Positions 9,548 to 18,462 of a stretch of DNA of 64,000 bases are shown here, in pieces. The number at the start of each line of letters is the position of its first letter. Positions within the stretch are counted from its first letter, which is position 1. The notes beneath the pieces are model-generated. The model was not told the origin of the DNA, did no database searches, and saw only the letters and a list, made by a program, of their open reading frames with translations. The stretch is from Oryzibacter oryziterrae (lineage in GTDB: Bacteria > Pseudomonadota > Alphaproteobacteria > Rhizobiales > Pleomorphomonadaceae): NCBI RefSeq assembly GCF_021864535.1, contig NZ_JAKJIC010000008.1, positions 62,001 through 126,000 on the forward strand, written 5' to 3'. The position numbers and the translations under genes are program-made.

Positions 9548-10324
9548 GTGCCGATGGGAGTGAGATCAGCCGCAGGGCGGCGAACCGTGACAGCTGGCCT
9601 GTCGGCAGTGATTCTGATCGGCGTGTGGGGTCTGGTGGCTGCCATATCCCCCTCGCGCACCCTGCCCGCCCCCTGGGAAGTGGCAACCGCATTGGGCGAC
9701 GAGATCACCTCCGGGCGGCTGCCCTGGCACCTCTTCTGCACCCTCTCCCGCGTCAGTGCCGCATTCCTGCTGGCCATGAGCCTCGGATCGGCCATCGGCA
9801 TCGCCATGGGCCGCCATCGCGCCGTCAATGAAGCGCTCGACCTCTGGCTGGTGGTGCTCTTGAACCTGCCGGCGCTGGTGATCATCATCATGGCCTACAT
9901 GTGGTTCGGCCTCACCGAAGCCGCAGCCATCGGCGCCGTGGCGCTCAACAAGCTGCCCAATGTGGTGGTGACCTTGCGGGAGGGCGCCAGGGCGCTCGAC
10001 CCGGATCTCGACCAGATGGCGCGCGCCTTCCGCCTGTCCTGGCGCAAGCGCATGGCGCATGTGGTGCTGCCGCAGCTGACGCCCTATTTCGCCGCCTCGG
10101 CCCGCTCGGGCCTCGCACTCGTTTGGAAGATCGTGCTGGTGGTCGAACTTCTGGGCCGATCCAACGGCATCGGCTTTCAGCTCAACATGTTCTTCCAACT
10201 GTTCGACATGGCGTCGATCCTGGCCTATGCCATCTCCTTCGTAGCGGTTATGCTGGCCGCCGAGATGCTGATCCTGCAACCTTTTGAACGACGGGCGAAC
10301 CGCTGGCGTGTCCGAACCGCTTGA
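9548..10324 (+). CDS. ABC transporter permease (nitrate/sulfonate/taurine type)
   Basis: A 258-residue inner-membrane permease of the SsuC/TauC/NrtB type, with about six hydrophobic segments. The cytoplasmic EAA-like loop that contacts the ATPase reads AFRLSWRKRMAHVVLPQLTPYF. The GTG start at 9548 is preceded by GAGGAGG with an 8-base spacer. It overlaps the ATPase gene, so the two are translated together. No periplasmic binding protein gene is next to it, and the substrate is unknown. Confidence 0.88.
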   Translation: MPMGVRSAAGRRTVTAGLSAVILIGVWGLVAAISPSRTLPAPWEVATALGDEITSGRLPWHLFCTLSRVSAAFLLAMSLGSAIGIAMGRHRAVNEALDLWLVVLLNLPALVIIIMAYMWFGLTEAAAIGAVALNKLPNVVVTLREGARALDPDLDQMARAFRLSWRKRMAHVVLPQLTPYFAASARSGLALVWKIVLVVELLGRSNGIGFQLNMFFQLFDMASILAYAISFVAVMLAAEMLILQPFERRANRWRVRTA

Positions 10325-11027
10325 ACTGCACATCGCCCGCAAGACCTATCGGGGCGCCGAGGGCGGAACGGTGGAGGCCGTCCGCGATCTGTCGCTGGCC
10401 TTTGACAGCGGCCGCTTCACCGCATTGATCGGCCCCTCCGGCTGCGGCAAGACCACATCCCTGCGCATCCTCGCCGGTCTTGACCACGACTTCGAGGGCC
10501 GCGTGAAGCTGCCCGCCGACACGCGCATCGGCTTCGTCTTCCAGGAGCCACGCCTCCTGCCCTGGCGCACGGTGATCGACAACATCCGCCTGGTGCTCGA
10601 CGCGCCCGACACGGCCGATCTCACGCCTCTGATCGACGAGCTGGGCCTGTCGGGCATGGAACGCAAGTTTCCGACCGAACTTTCCCTCGGCCTCGCACGC
10701 CGGGTGGCGCTCGCCCGGGCGTTGGCCATCGCGCCGGACCTGCTGATCCTGGACGAGCCCTTCACTTCGCTCGACGAGACCACCGCGCTACGCCTCAGAC
10801 AGATGGTGCTGACCGCCTGGAAGCGCCGCCACACCACGGCGATCCTGGTGACCCACAACATTCGCGAAGCGCTTCAGCTTGCCGACCGCATCATCCTGCT
10901 CGCGCCCTCCCCGGCCCGCGTCGTTGCCGACCTTGGCATCGGCCTGCCGCAGGAGGAGAGGACCGAGGCTTTTGTCGAGGAGATGCGCACGAAGATGGTG
11001 CGCGACTGGCCGGGACTGGTGGCGTGA
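10308..11027 (+). CDS. ABC transporter ATP-binding protein (nitrate/sulfonate/taurine type)
   Basis: A 239-residue cytoplasmic ATPase partner of the preceding permease. It has a Walker A (GPSGCGKTT), a Q-loop (VFQEPRLLPW), a diverged signature (ELSLGLARRVALARAL, where LSGGQ is usual), a Walker B (LLILDEPFTSLD) and the switch histidine (VTHNIREA). The GTG at 10308 is chosen; an in-frame TTG at 10284 would add 8 residues. Both overlap the permease gene. The 3' end lies only 3 bases from the end of the convergent esterase gene. Confidence 0.88.
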   Translation: MSEPLELHIARKTYRGAEGGTVEAVRDLSLAFDSGRFTALIGPSGCGKTTSLRILAGLDHDFEGRVKLPADTRIGFVFQEPRLLPWRTVIDNIRLVLDAPDTADLTPLIDELGLSGMERKFPTELSLGLARRVALARALAIAPDLLILDEPFTSLDETTALRLRQMVLTAWKRRHTTAILVTHNIREALQLADRIILLAPSPARVVADLGIGLPQEERTEAFVEEMRTKMVRDWPGLVA

Positions 11028-11030
11028 GGC

Positions 11031-11678
11031 TCAGCCCTCCGCGTCGATCGCCTTCAGGAAGGCACGGGTGAGGATGGTGTGACCGGTCAGTGTCGGGTGG
11101 ATGCGATCGGTGGCGATGCCCATGGGGTGGATGTCCCCGGTGATCGCGTCGAAGGCGGCCTGCGTATCGACGAAGATGGCCCCATGCTTGTCCGCCAGCT
11201 TGCGGACGACAGCGCCATATTGATCGATCAGGATGCGCATGGGATCGGCGGTGTTGGGCTCGACGAAATAGGGCGTCATCAGGATGAGGCCCTTGAGCGA
11301 GGGCAGAGTGCGGGCAATCAGCCGCTCGAGCGTTTCCTCATATTCGCCGATCAGCACGTGCTTTTCCGTCTGAAGTCGCGCATCGAACTGCCGCCAGACA
11401 TCGTTGACCCCGATCATGATCGACAGCCAGTCGGGCTTGAGCGCCTCCACATCGGTGGACCAGCGGGCTTCGAGATCGCGCACGGTGTCGCCCGAAACGC
11501 CCATGTTGACCACGCGAATCCGGGCTTTCGCATGCACGGCGTTGAGATGGGCATTGATCAGGCCGACATAGCCGGTGCCGAGGGAGTCGAACAGGGCTTC
11601 GCCGATCGGTTTGGCCCGGCTCCAGTCGGTGATGGAGTCGCCAATCATCAGGAGCTTGCTGTTCGCATGGATCTTCAT
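11031..11678 (-). CDS. SGNH/GDSL hydrolase family esterase
   Basis: A 215-residue serine esterase or lipase. All four family blocks are visible: GDSITDW with the nucleophile near residue 13, NMGVSGDT (block II glycine), GVNDVW (block III), and DRIHPT with the Asp-His pair near the C-terminus. No signal peptide, so probably cytoplasmic. The ATG at 11678 has GAGG eight bases upstream. It follows the acyltransferase gene by 38 bases and is probably in its operon, which would suit trimming or handling of acyl groups on a glycan; that link is inference. Confidence 0.88.
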   Translation of the reverse strand: MKIHANSKLLMIGDSITDWSRAKPIGEALFDSLGTGYVGLINAHLNAVHAKARIRVVNMGVSGDTVRDLEARWSTDVEALKPDWLSIMIGVNDVWRQFDARLQTEKHVLIGEYEETLERLIARTLPSLKGLILMTPYFVEPNTADPMRILIDQYGAVVRKLADKHGAIFVDTQAAFDAITGDIHPMGIATDRIHPTLTGHTILTRAFLKAIDAEG

Positions 11679-11716
11679 CGTCGTGTCCTCAGTTTTGGCG
11701 ACCTGAGCTTCGACTT

Positions 11717-12790
11717 TCACCACACGCGGTTGAGCCAGGCGCGCACCCTGTTTTCATAGACGTAAAAGATGAAGAAACTGAAGGCGATGACCGCCAGGAG
11801 CACGATGGCCTTGTAGCCGGGATCGGGCGGAAAGACGTATTTCTTGTACTGATAGAAGGGCTGTTGCCACAGATAGAGCGAGAAGGACGCAATGCCGAAC
11901 AGGCGCAGCGGATTGAAACTCAGCGCACGGCGGAACCAGGCCGGCGTTTCGGCGAGATGATTGACCGTGAAGGCGAAGAAATAGGGCGCGACCGTCATGG
12001 TCAGCATCCACGGAAACACGCTGCCGATGTAGAGCGCCGATCCGGCCGCAAGGGATACCAGCGGCATCCACGGCCGAACATGCGGGACCATGCGGTCTTT
12101 CAGCAGCGCATAGCCGGCGGCGAGCAGCAGATTGGTAGAAGCCACTTCCGAACGCACCCAGAAGTCGCCGGGCGGCGCGATGGCCGGGATCAGGAAATAG
12201 GCCCAGTGCAACGCCGCCGTGGCGGTGCCGACGCCGATCAGCACCCAGCCTTCACGACCGCGCAGAAACGGCAGGAGCGTGAGCAGCGACAGGAACACAT
12301 AGGAGTGCTCCTCCACATTGAGCGACCACAGATGGCCGATGGGATAGTGGCTTGCAAAAATCAGCTCATCCGTCGGCACATAGGAGCGCAGGAACAAGGC
12401 CGTCGACAGCGTCTCGCCAAGGCTGGCCGGTTGACCGATCAGGGCGGCCACGCCGAAAACCACCAACAGGAACAGAAAGAAGGACGGGATGATGCGGGAT
12501 ATGCGGCGCTTGTAGAAGGTGGTGAGCGGCACGCGCTTGACGAACAGGATGCGGCTCATCAGCAGGCCGGACAGGCAGAAGAACACGTCGACGCCCATTC
12601 GTCCCGAGTGCCAACCCTGGACGATGAAGAAATGCCCCTGCAAGACCAGGAGGATGGCAAGACCGCGCCAGCCATCGAGATAGGCCACGCGATCAAGTTC
12701 GGACGAGCCATGGGTGGCGGAGGCTTCGACAACATGTCCGATGGTAACTGCACTACTCAAGATGACCTGTTCCCCGCATGCGCGCCACAT
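11717..12790 (-). CDS. Acyltransferase 3 family membrane protein (OafA/YrhL-like)
   Basis: An integral membrane O-acyltransferase that typically acetylates a cell-surface or exported glycan. It shows YLDGWRGLAILLVLQGHFF, with the conserved Arg and His, then GVDVFFCLSGLLMSRIL and WSLNVEEHSYVFL, and about ten hydrophobic helices. Length is 357 residues from the ATG at 12790, typical for the single-domain form. The ribosome site there is weak; a TTG at 12760 (AGG 5 bases upstream) is an alternative. The frame continues to 13015 without family-like sequence. Confidence 0.85.
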   Translation of the reverse strand: MWRACGEQVILSSAVTIGHVVEASATHGSSELDRVAYLDGWRGLAILLVLQGHFFIVQGWHSGRMGVDVFFCLSGLLMSRILFVKRVPLTTFYKRRISRIIPSFFLFLLVVFGVAALIGQPASLGETLSTALFLRSYVPTDELIFASHYPIGHLWSLNVEEHSYVFLSLLTLLPFLRGREGWVLIGVGTATAALHWAYFLIPAIAPPGDFWVRSEVASTNLLLAAGYALLKDRMVPHVRPWMPLVSLAAGSALYIGSVFPWMLTMTVAPYFFAFTVNHLAETPAWFRRALSFNPLRLFGIASFSLYLWQQPFYQYKKYVFPPDPGYKAIVLLAVIAFSFFIFYVYENRVRAWLNRVW

Positions 12791-13009
12791 GCCCCGACCG
12801 ATTGCCTGCCACAGCGGCACCCGAGAGCTGGATCTCAACCTATTCGACCTGACGGTGCCCCTGCCGCCATGCCGATCATCAACTTGCCGAACCACTAGCA
12901 ACTGACCGGGTCGCGGGCAACTTTGACAGGGCAAAACAGGCGAAATTACGTGCTGAGACACTCCGGAACCGATGGCTCCCGCGATTATCCGCATGCCGGA
13001 CCCGAAGTC

Positions 13010-13037
13010 TTGCAAGAAGCGTCCGGTCGTCTAAGAT
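13010..13037 (+). promoter_or_regulatory. Candidate sigma-70-type promoter for the AraC-family gene
   Basis: TTGCAA at 13010-13015 and TAAGAT at 13032-13037 are separated by 16 bases and lie about 55 bases upstream of the start codon at 13093. It sits in the 302-bp divergent gap with the acyltransferase gene. Recognised by eye only. Confidence 0.35.
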
Positions 13038-13092
13038 GATCTCTGGATATTTCTGTCGATTTCATTGAGAGAGTTTTGCGTGGAGAGTGGAC

Positions 13093-14070
13093 GTGAGCCT
13101 GCCATTTCGAAGTCTCACAACGGTTAGCACGGGCGGCGATGTTCGCGGCCTGAACGATCTTTACGATGCCTATGGGCACATGATCGGTCACCGCTACTCC
13201 ATAGCCCATGGTGTCGCGACCGATGCGCCAAGCGACTTTGCCAACATCTCCGTACCCGGTGCCTGTGCGACGATCTTCCGCAATGGCGCGTCGGACTTCG
13301 TGATGTCGCCCAACCAGCAAGGCCTCGATCTGGTGATCTTCTCCGTTCCCGCTGCGGGCGCCACGCTGAGCTACGCGCAAGGTGGCAAACATGCGGTCGC
13401 GGCATCCGGGGAGGCGATTGTACACGCAACTGACAAGACGTTGGTTGGCAAGTCCAGTCAGACCGGTGATGTCACGGCCATCGCCCTGCCGCGGCAGAAG
13501 CTGAAGGAAAGGGTCGCGAGCGAGGACCTGCTGACGCTCAGCACCCTCACCGCCGACACCCCCAGCGTCGGGCTGTTTCTGGGCCATGCCCGCAATCTCC
13601 TCGGCCTCGCCAAGGTTCCCGACGCCGCCCTCTCGGATTTGATCAGCGAGCAACTGTGCGATCTGGCAGCGCTGGCCATCGGCGCCAGCGCCAAGGCCGT
13701 CGACGAACTCAAAGAGGGCGCCTCGCTGGCGCAGGCCCGCTATCAGAGGGCCATCCGGTACATCCGGTCACGGCTGACTGATCCTGCCCTGTCGGAAGAC
13801 GAGATCGCCGCCAATCTCGCGCTTTCCACATCGTCGACCCGGCGCCTCTTCGCCCAGAACGGTACCTCGCTCGCCCGTTCGATCCGCAACATGCGCCTCG
13901 ATCTGGCCGCCAGTCATCTCGCCGATCCGCGTCATGCACACCGGAAGATCCTGGACATAGCCCTCGACTGCGGCTTTCTGAGCCTGTCGGCCTTCTACGT
14001 CGCCTTCCAGGCCCGCTTTGACACGCACCCGACCGACATGCGGCCGGACAAGGCCGCGTGGTCAAATTGA
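13093..14070 (+). CDS. AraC family transcriptional regulator
   Basis: A 325-residue regulator. The N-terminal ~200 residues resemble an AraC-binding-like effector domain; the last ~100 form the two helix-turn-helix motifs (LSEDEIAANLALSTSSTRRLF and KILDIALDCGFLSLSAFYVAF). The GTG at 13093 has GGAG seven bases upstream; a GTG at 13087 is less well placed. It is divergent from the acyltransferase gene and upstream of the collagen-like genes, so either could be its target. Effector unknown. Confidence 0.88.
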   Translation: MSLPFRSLTTVSTGGDVRGLNDLYDAYGHMIGHRYSIAHGVATDAPSDFANISVPGACATIFRNGASDFVMSPNQQGLDLVIFSVPAAGATLSYAQGGKHAVAASGEAIVHATDKTLVGKSSQTGDVTAIALPRQKLKERVASEDLLTLSTLTADTPSVGLFLGHARNLLGLAKVPDAALSDLISEQLCDLAALAIGASAKAVDELKEGASLAQARYQRAIRYIRSRLTDPALSEDEIAANLALSTSSTRRLFAQNGTSLARSIRNMRLDLAASHLADPRHAHRKILDIALDCGFLSLSAFYVAFQARFDTHPTDMRPDKAAWSN

Positions 14071-14072
14071 CA

Positions 14073-14099
14073 AAATCCGGAGTCCTTTTGACCGGATTT
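14073..14099 (+). terminator. Probable hairpin terminator after the AraC-family gene
   Basis: AAATCCGG at 14073-14080 pairs with CCGGATTT at 14092-14099, two bases after the stop codon. No clear U-run follows, so termination strength is uncertain. Confidence 0.4.
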
Positions 14100-14313
14100 G
14101 GGACGCACGACACCCCTTAGCGCTGTTAACTGCCAAGGACGAACTCTTCCCGACGCTCGGCTCATCTGCCGACCGTCGGAGCGTTCGGCCTTGCGTCCTG
14201 TTCCGCTACCTCGACCCCAAATCCTTTGGCCCGCTCTCCTTTTACTGACGACAGACTGCGCCCGGCACCCGTGCCGCACCACAGGCTGAGCCCATTTTGA
14301 TCAAGGACTTGCC

Positions 14314-15165
14314 ATGCGTCTTCACCCCATTCTCGCCCTCTCTCTTTTTGCGACCTGCCTTGCCGTCGTGCCAGCCAGCGCCAAGGTCGTGATCACCAAA
14401 TCAGAGATTTCCCAAGGCAAGCTGGTCGTCGAGGGCACCTCGACCACGGATACGACGATCAAGCTGGACGACGCCTATACGGCGACCATCAACGCCACGA
14501 CGCGCAAGTTCAGCTTCTCCAAGGTCTATCTGCCGAAGAACTGCATCGTGACGCTCAAGCTCGGGGCCTCCAACGCAGTGGCGGCGACTGCCGTGGTGGC
14601 CTATTGCGGTCCAAAGGGCCTCAACGCCATGGGCTCCTGGTCCTCGTCCAAGGTCTACGCCGAGAATGACGTGGTCACCTATGCCGGTTCGACCTGGCGG
14701 GCCAAGGCCAATCCCGATGCCAACACCAACCGCCTGCCCAGCACGGCGACCACCTTCTGGGAAAAGCTGGCCGCCAAGGGCGACACTGGCGCAACGGGAC
14801 CGCAAGGCCCAGCGGGAGCCCAAGGGGCGACCGGAGACCAGGGACCAGCCGGCCCACAAGGCGCCACCGGGCCGCAGGGCCCTGCAGGTGAAACCGGACC
14901 GCAAGGCCCGGAAGGCCCGACCAAGACCTTGGCCCTGTCCTGCACCAGTCCCACTCCGACAACCCTTACCCAGGCTCCAGGTGCAAACCAAGTGCTCTGG
15001 GCACCCGGCTGCCCGAACAACTACACATTGGTGTCCAGCTTTTGCTCGACGACGTCTTACAACGTGGCAATCGTCAACTACCCTCAACAATGCGCCGCAT
15101 GGAACAAGACGGATACGACCCAGACCACCACAGCCCATTCGGTCTGCTGCAGGATTTTACAATAG
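14314..15165 (+). CDS. Secreted collagen-like protein with CBM5/12-type carbohydrate-binding module (paralogue 1)
   Basis: A 283-residue exported protein. A signal peptide ends near PASAK (23). The beta-rich N-domain contains [14 protein letters not shown] and [13 protein letters not shown]. Next comes a chitin-binding-type module ([19 protein letters not shown], then FWEKLAAKG), about 16 uninterrupted Gly-X-Y triplets starting GDTGATGPQ, and a cysteine-containing C-domain ending VCCRILQ. The triplets predict trimerisation as a collagen triple helix. AAGGA lies 6 bases before the ATG. Likely a surface or matrix glycan-binding protein; this role is inferred from domains. Paralogue of the next gene. 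Confidence 0.85.
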   Translation: MRLHPILALSLFATCLAVVPASAKVVITKSEISQGKLVVEGTSTTDTTIKLDDAYTATINATTRKFSFSKVYLPKNCIVTLKLGASNAVAATAVVAYCGPKGLNAMGSWSSSKVYAENDVVTYAGSTWRAKANPDANTNRLPSTATTFWEKLAAKGDTGATGPQGPAGAQGATGDQGPAGPQGATGPQGPAGETGPQGPEGPTKTLALSCTSPTPTTLTQAPGANQVLWAPGCPNNYTLVSSFCSTTSYNVAIVNYPQQCAAWNKTDTTQTTTAHSVCCRILQ

Positions 15166-15269
15166 CATGGAGCCACCTTGACGGGATGAGGGCAAAATTT
15201 TCTCAAGTGATTTGAATGACCGGGCTCCTCCAAGCGGCAAGCGAAGAGGCAGTGCGTGAGGAGAAACAA

Positions 15270-16283
15270 ATGCGTGTTCTGCAAGTCACCTTGGGCGCGA
15301 TGCTTCTGGCGACAGCGTCGTTGCTTCCGGCCAATGCCAAGGTGGTGATCAACAAGTCTGAGATATCCCAAGGCAAGTTGATCGTTGAAGGCACCTCGGA
15401 CACCGGCAAGACGCTGTCCCTGGACGACACCTTTACCGCGACCATCAACACCAAGACCCGCAAGTTCAGCTTCAGCCAGGTCTACCTGCCCAAGAGTTGC
15501 ACCGTCTCGCTGAAGCTCGATGCCGCCAACACCGTTGCCGCTACCGCCCTTGTGGCCAATTGCGGCCCGCAAGGCCTCAACGCGCGTGGGTCCTGGTCGT
15601 CGGCCAGGACCTATGTGGAAAACGACGTCACGACTTACGCCGGCTCCACCTGGCGGGCCAAGGCCAATCCCGGCATCAACAGGAACCAGTTGCCGACAAC
15701 GGCCACCGCCTTCTGGGAAAAGCTCGCCGCCAAGGGCGACACAGGTGCGACGGGGCTGCAGGGCCCGGCGGGACCGACCGGACCTCAAGGCGATACAGGG
15801 CCAGCCGGTCCAAAGGGTGACACCGGCGCCCAAGGCTCGACCGGACCGCAGGGCCTGAGTGGCGTACTGGAATTCTGGAGTCGTGATGGTACGCCCAACA
15901 CCAGCCTTTTCGACAGCACCGGTAACACCTACGTCTTCGGTTCACCTCCGGTCTCAGACATCTGGATCGGTAGCAGCGCGCAGAAGCTCTTCGTCAACAC
16001 CTCCCTTTCCGCTCGCAGCTATACCGGACAGCATTGGCTTTCCCTGCATGTCTGCTGGCGTGAGACTGGCACATCGATTCTGCACGAAGCCAATGGCTAT
16101 GATGCCTGGGGTTATTTCGGAGATCCGACCAACAACTCATCCTTGGCCAAGAGCACGGTTCTCGAACTCACCCCGGAAAAGCACTACGACGTCGGCCCCT
16201 GCATCAAGGCTGAAGCAAACTCCGCCCTCAAGTTTTCCTTCACTTATTCCAATACCACCATTTTGAAATTTGTGACCCCGTGA
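15270..16283 (+). CDS. Secreted collagen-like protein with CBM5/12-type module (paralogue 2)
   Basis: A 337-residue exported protein with the same layout as its neighbour: signal peptide (cleavage near ANAK), the N-domain with [15 protein letters not shown], a GSWSSARTYVENDVTTYAG carbohydrate-binding module, and about 14 Gly-X-Y triplets. Its C-terminal head is different and longer: ~120 residues starting LEFWSRDG, beta-rich, rather like trimeric C1q/TNF-type heads by position only. GAGGAG lies 6 bases before the ATG at 15270; an upstream ATG at 15216 is less likely. The pair arose by tandem duplication with exchange of the C-terminal head. Confidence 0.85.
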   Translation: MRVLQVTLGAMLLATASLLPANAKVVINKSEISQGKLIVEGTSDTGKTLSLDDTFTATINTKTRKFSFSQVYLPKSCTVSLKLDAANTVAATALVANCGPQGLNARGSWSSARTYVENDVTTYAGSTWRAKANPGINRNQLPTTATAFWEKLAAKGDTGATGLQGPAGPTGPQGDTGPAGPKGDTGAQGSTGPQGLSGVLEFWSRDGTPNTSLFDSTGNTYVFGSPPVSDIWIGSSAQKLFVNTSLSARSYTGQHWLSLHVCWRETGTSILHEANGYDAWGYFGDPTNNSSLAKSTVLELTPEKHYDVGPCIKAEANSALKFSFTYSNTTILKFVTP

Positions 16284-16361
16284 CGCCACAAACACCGTCA
16301 CCTCCGCGAGGCCTCGGCCTCCGGAGCTTTGCTTTGATCTTCTTCTCCCCACGAGATGCGG

Positions 16362-16427
16362 GGACGGGAGCGCGGCGGGGCCGCGGTAAGGTTTGGAGTA
16401 GGATAGCGGTCGCCCGCGCTCCCGTCC
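16362..16427. repeat. 14-bp perfect inverted repeat forming a long stem-loop
   Basis: GGACGGGAGCGCGG at 16362-16375 is the exact reverse complement of CCGCGCTCCCGTCC at 16414-16427, with a 38-base loop. It lies ~80 bases after the second collagen-like gene but lacks a U-run. Confidence 0.6.
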
Positions 16428-16937
16428 GGTGTGTACGAAGCCTGTCCGGAAGCTCGCGCCCCCGATTTTAAACGGTACGTCTTCAGGGCTGTCCCGGCTT
16501 TGGTCAGCGCCTCAAGCGAGGCACCTCCCGAACCTCCGTCTGCCGCAACGCTCGAAAGCGCGCGGGGGAAAGACGGAGGCCCATCGGCCGGAGCCGGGCG
16601 GTCCCGGTTACGTAAGGACGGGCTGCGTGACTCATCGCCATCAGTGCCGCCTCCGTCGCTCTGGACCCACCCGACACCCCTATCGCCCTCCTGCTTCAGG
16701 GCACCTGGTCCTAGTGCCAGGCAGTGGTACCGAGGTCAGGCTCGCCCGGGACTGCCGCCAGTCGGCAGGCGCGGGACCGGTCCCCGGCCAGATGCTCGGT
16801 GCTGGATCCTGACACCTCCCCGCCGGCCGCGGATGGGGGGAGTATGGGGGCGGGTTGGTGGGAGGGGGATAAGATTTTTTTGGGGGATGGCGGGGGGTGA
16901 GATTGGAAGTGGCCCGCCTCCCACCATCCCCAACGCC

Positions 16938-17078
16938 GTCATGGTCCGTGAAGACGGACCATCCATGCAGTCAGAGCAAAGATGTAGATGGCTGCATCGG
17001 CAACACTCTCCGAAAGAAGCGGGCCTTCGGACTTTGTTCGCGTGACTGCGTGGATGGTCCGTCTTCACGGACCATGAC
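16938..17078. repeat. Short element with ~33-bp terminal inverted repeats, each itself a hairpin
   Basis: GTCATGGTCCGTGAAGACGG begins at 16938 and its reverse complement ends at 17078. Matching continues inward through CCATCCA and GCAGTCA with one mismatch. Each end folds by itself (ATGGTCCGT, loop GAAG or CTTC, ACGGACCAT). Size is ~141 bp, with no coding capacity. The architecture fits a MITE or a paired REP-type element. Confidence 0.7.
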
Positions 17079-17306
17079 AATCGGAAAGGTGGGGGGATTG
17101 TTCTGAACCGATGGCGCCTGGAGCAAAGAATTGCGGCGACTGCTTTTCCAATTCACGCATGGCGACTGGGAGGCTGGCATAGGTGGCCCGAGGTGAACTC
17201 GGACAGCAGTCACCGCAATCCTGCGGCAAAGCAAATCCTCTGTCGCTTTTTCTCACGAAGCCTTTCATTCTCGGCGCGTCGGCACGCCATGGGAGGAGAG
17301 AGCGCC

Positions 17307-18215
17307 ATGACTGGGGTTGAGACAGACTTCAAGGCACGTGGGAGAGCGCTCAGCGAGGGGCAGGTCTCCCAATTGACGGTGATCGACACTGTGTCCGGCG
17401 AGGCCAACGTTCTCTTGCGGACGCCAAGCGTCATTGAGGCGCCCAACTGGACGCCGGATGGGCGGCATCTCATTTTCAATGCCGGCGGTGAACTCTGGCG
17501 CATCCCAGCGGTCGGCGGCGAGGTGGAGCGCATCGACACGGGCCCGCTGCGCGATCTCAACAACGACCACGTCCTGTCGCCGGACGGACAGACGCTCCAT
17601 GTCAGCTCGGACGACGGCCATCTCTACGCCCTGCCCGCTACAGGCGGAGAGCCGATGCGGGTCTCCAACGAGCACGCCGAGCCCTTCCATTATTACCTGC
17701 ATGGCATCTCGCCCGATGGCGCGACCCTCGCCTATGTGGCGGTGGAAGGCCCGGCGGAACGGCGGCGGATCAATCTCTTCACCCTCCCTGCCGCGGGCGG
17801 GGCCGACCACCGGCTCAGCGACATCGACAAGCCCAACGATGGCCCCGAGTTTTCGCCCGATGGCGCCTGGATCTACTTCAACTCCGAGCGCGCCTCGACG
17901 ACGCCGGGCCACGCCCAGATCTTCCGCATGCGCCCCGACGGTAGCGGCATCGAACAAATGACTTTCGATGAGCGCGTGAACTGGTTCCCGCATCTGTCGC
18001 CCGATGGCCGGCAGATGGTCTACCTGAGCTATCCCCCAGAGACGCTCGGGCACCCGGCGGACAAGCCGGTGGTCCTCCGGCTGATGGATCCCGACGGCGG
18101 TCCGGCACGAGATCTCGTGGCGCTGTTCGGCGGACAGGGCACCATCAACGTCAACAGCTGGGCACCCGACAGCCGGCGCCTGGCCTATGTCGCCTATCCC
18201 CTTGCCGGCAAATGA
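17307..18215 (+). CDS. TolB-like beta-propeller protein (WD40-like PD40 repeats)
   Basis: A 302-residue protein made of PD40-type propeller blades, shown by repeated SPDG motifs: NWTPDGRHLIF, VLSPDGQTLHV, GISPDGATLAY, EFSPDGAWIYF, HLSPDGRQMVY and SWAPDSRRLAY. This matches stand-alone TolB C-terminal-like proteins, often annotated as biopolymer transporter Tol. AGGAG lies 8 bases before the ATG at 17307, favouring it over upstream candidates. No signal peptide is seen from this start, so a cytoplasmic location is likely. Function unknown beyond a binding scaffold. Confidence 0.82.
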   Translation: MTGVETDFKARGRALSEGQVSQLTVIDTVSGEANVLLRTPSVIEAPNWTPDGRHLIFNAGGELWRIPAVGGEVERIDTGPLRDLNNDHVLSPDGQTLHVSSDDGHLYALPATGGEPMRVSNEHAEPFHYYLHGISPDGATLAYVAVEGPAERRRINLFTLPAAGGADHRLSDIDKPNDGPEFSPDGAWIYFNSERASTTPGHAQIFRMRPDGSGIEQMTFDERVNWFPHLSPDGRQMVYLSYPPETLGHPADKPVVLRLMDPDGGPARDLVALFGGQGTINVNSWAPDSRRLAYVAYPLAGK

Positions 18216-18462
18216 CGGCAGGCAGGCAAACAGTCTTCATCCACATACCAAGCCTTACCGACTCGCCCCGAGGCGGCCCAAGGGCATAGTAGACACCCGG
18301 TCGTCCGCGAGTCTTCCCGCTGGTCTTCTGTTGCGCCGGGAATGCCTCCACCCACAAAGAACGTGCCTCCCTGATGTCCCGCTGGAGCCCTGTCGGTTCC
18401 GGCGGCAGAGCCGCAGGCGCAACCCGAACAGGCCCGCTCCGACCGGCGGCAAGCGAGGAAAC

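Larger units (their letters stand above)
16284..17306. other. Gene-poor, GC-rich region of about 1 kb
   Basis: No frame here has a plausible start, ribosome site and family-like sequence together. It contains a 14-bp inverted repeat at 16362-16427, a G-rich run at 16830-16910, and an element with ~30-bp inverted ends at 16938-17078. It may hold a structured RNA or decayed mobile DNA; I could not match it to RNase P, SRP or tmRNA by eye. Confidence 0.5.

Noticed and set aside
16284..16900. RNase P, SRP or tmRNA gene in the GC-rich stretch
   Set aside because: None of the universally conserved sequence blocks of these RNAs could be found by eye.
16431..17045. 204-residue open frame in the gene-poor region
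   Set aside because: Proline/arginine/glycine-rich low-complexity sequence that runs through the inverted-repeat element; no ribosome site or family resemblance.
18216..18462. Possible riboswitch in the 247-bp leader of the nucleobase permease
   Set aside because: Some GC-rich pairing is possible, but no conserved purine, xanthine or guanidine riboswitch signature was recognised.
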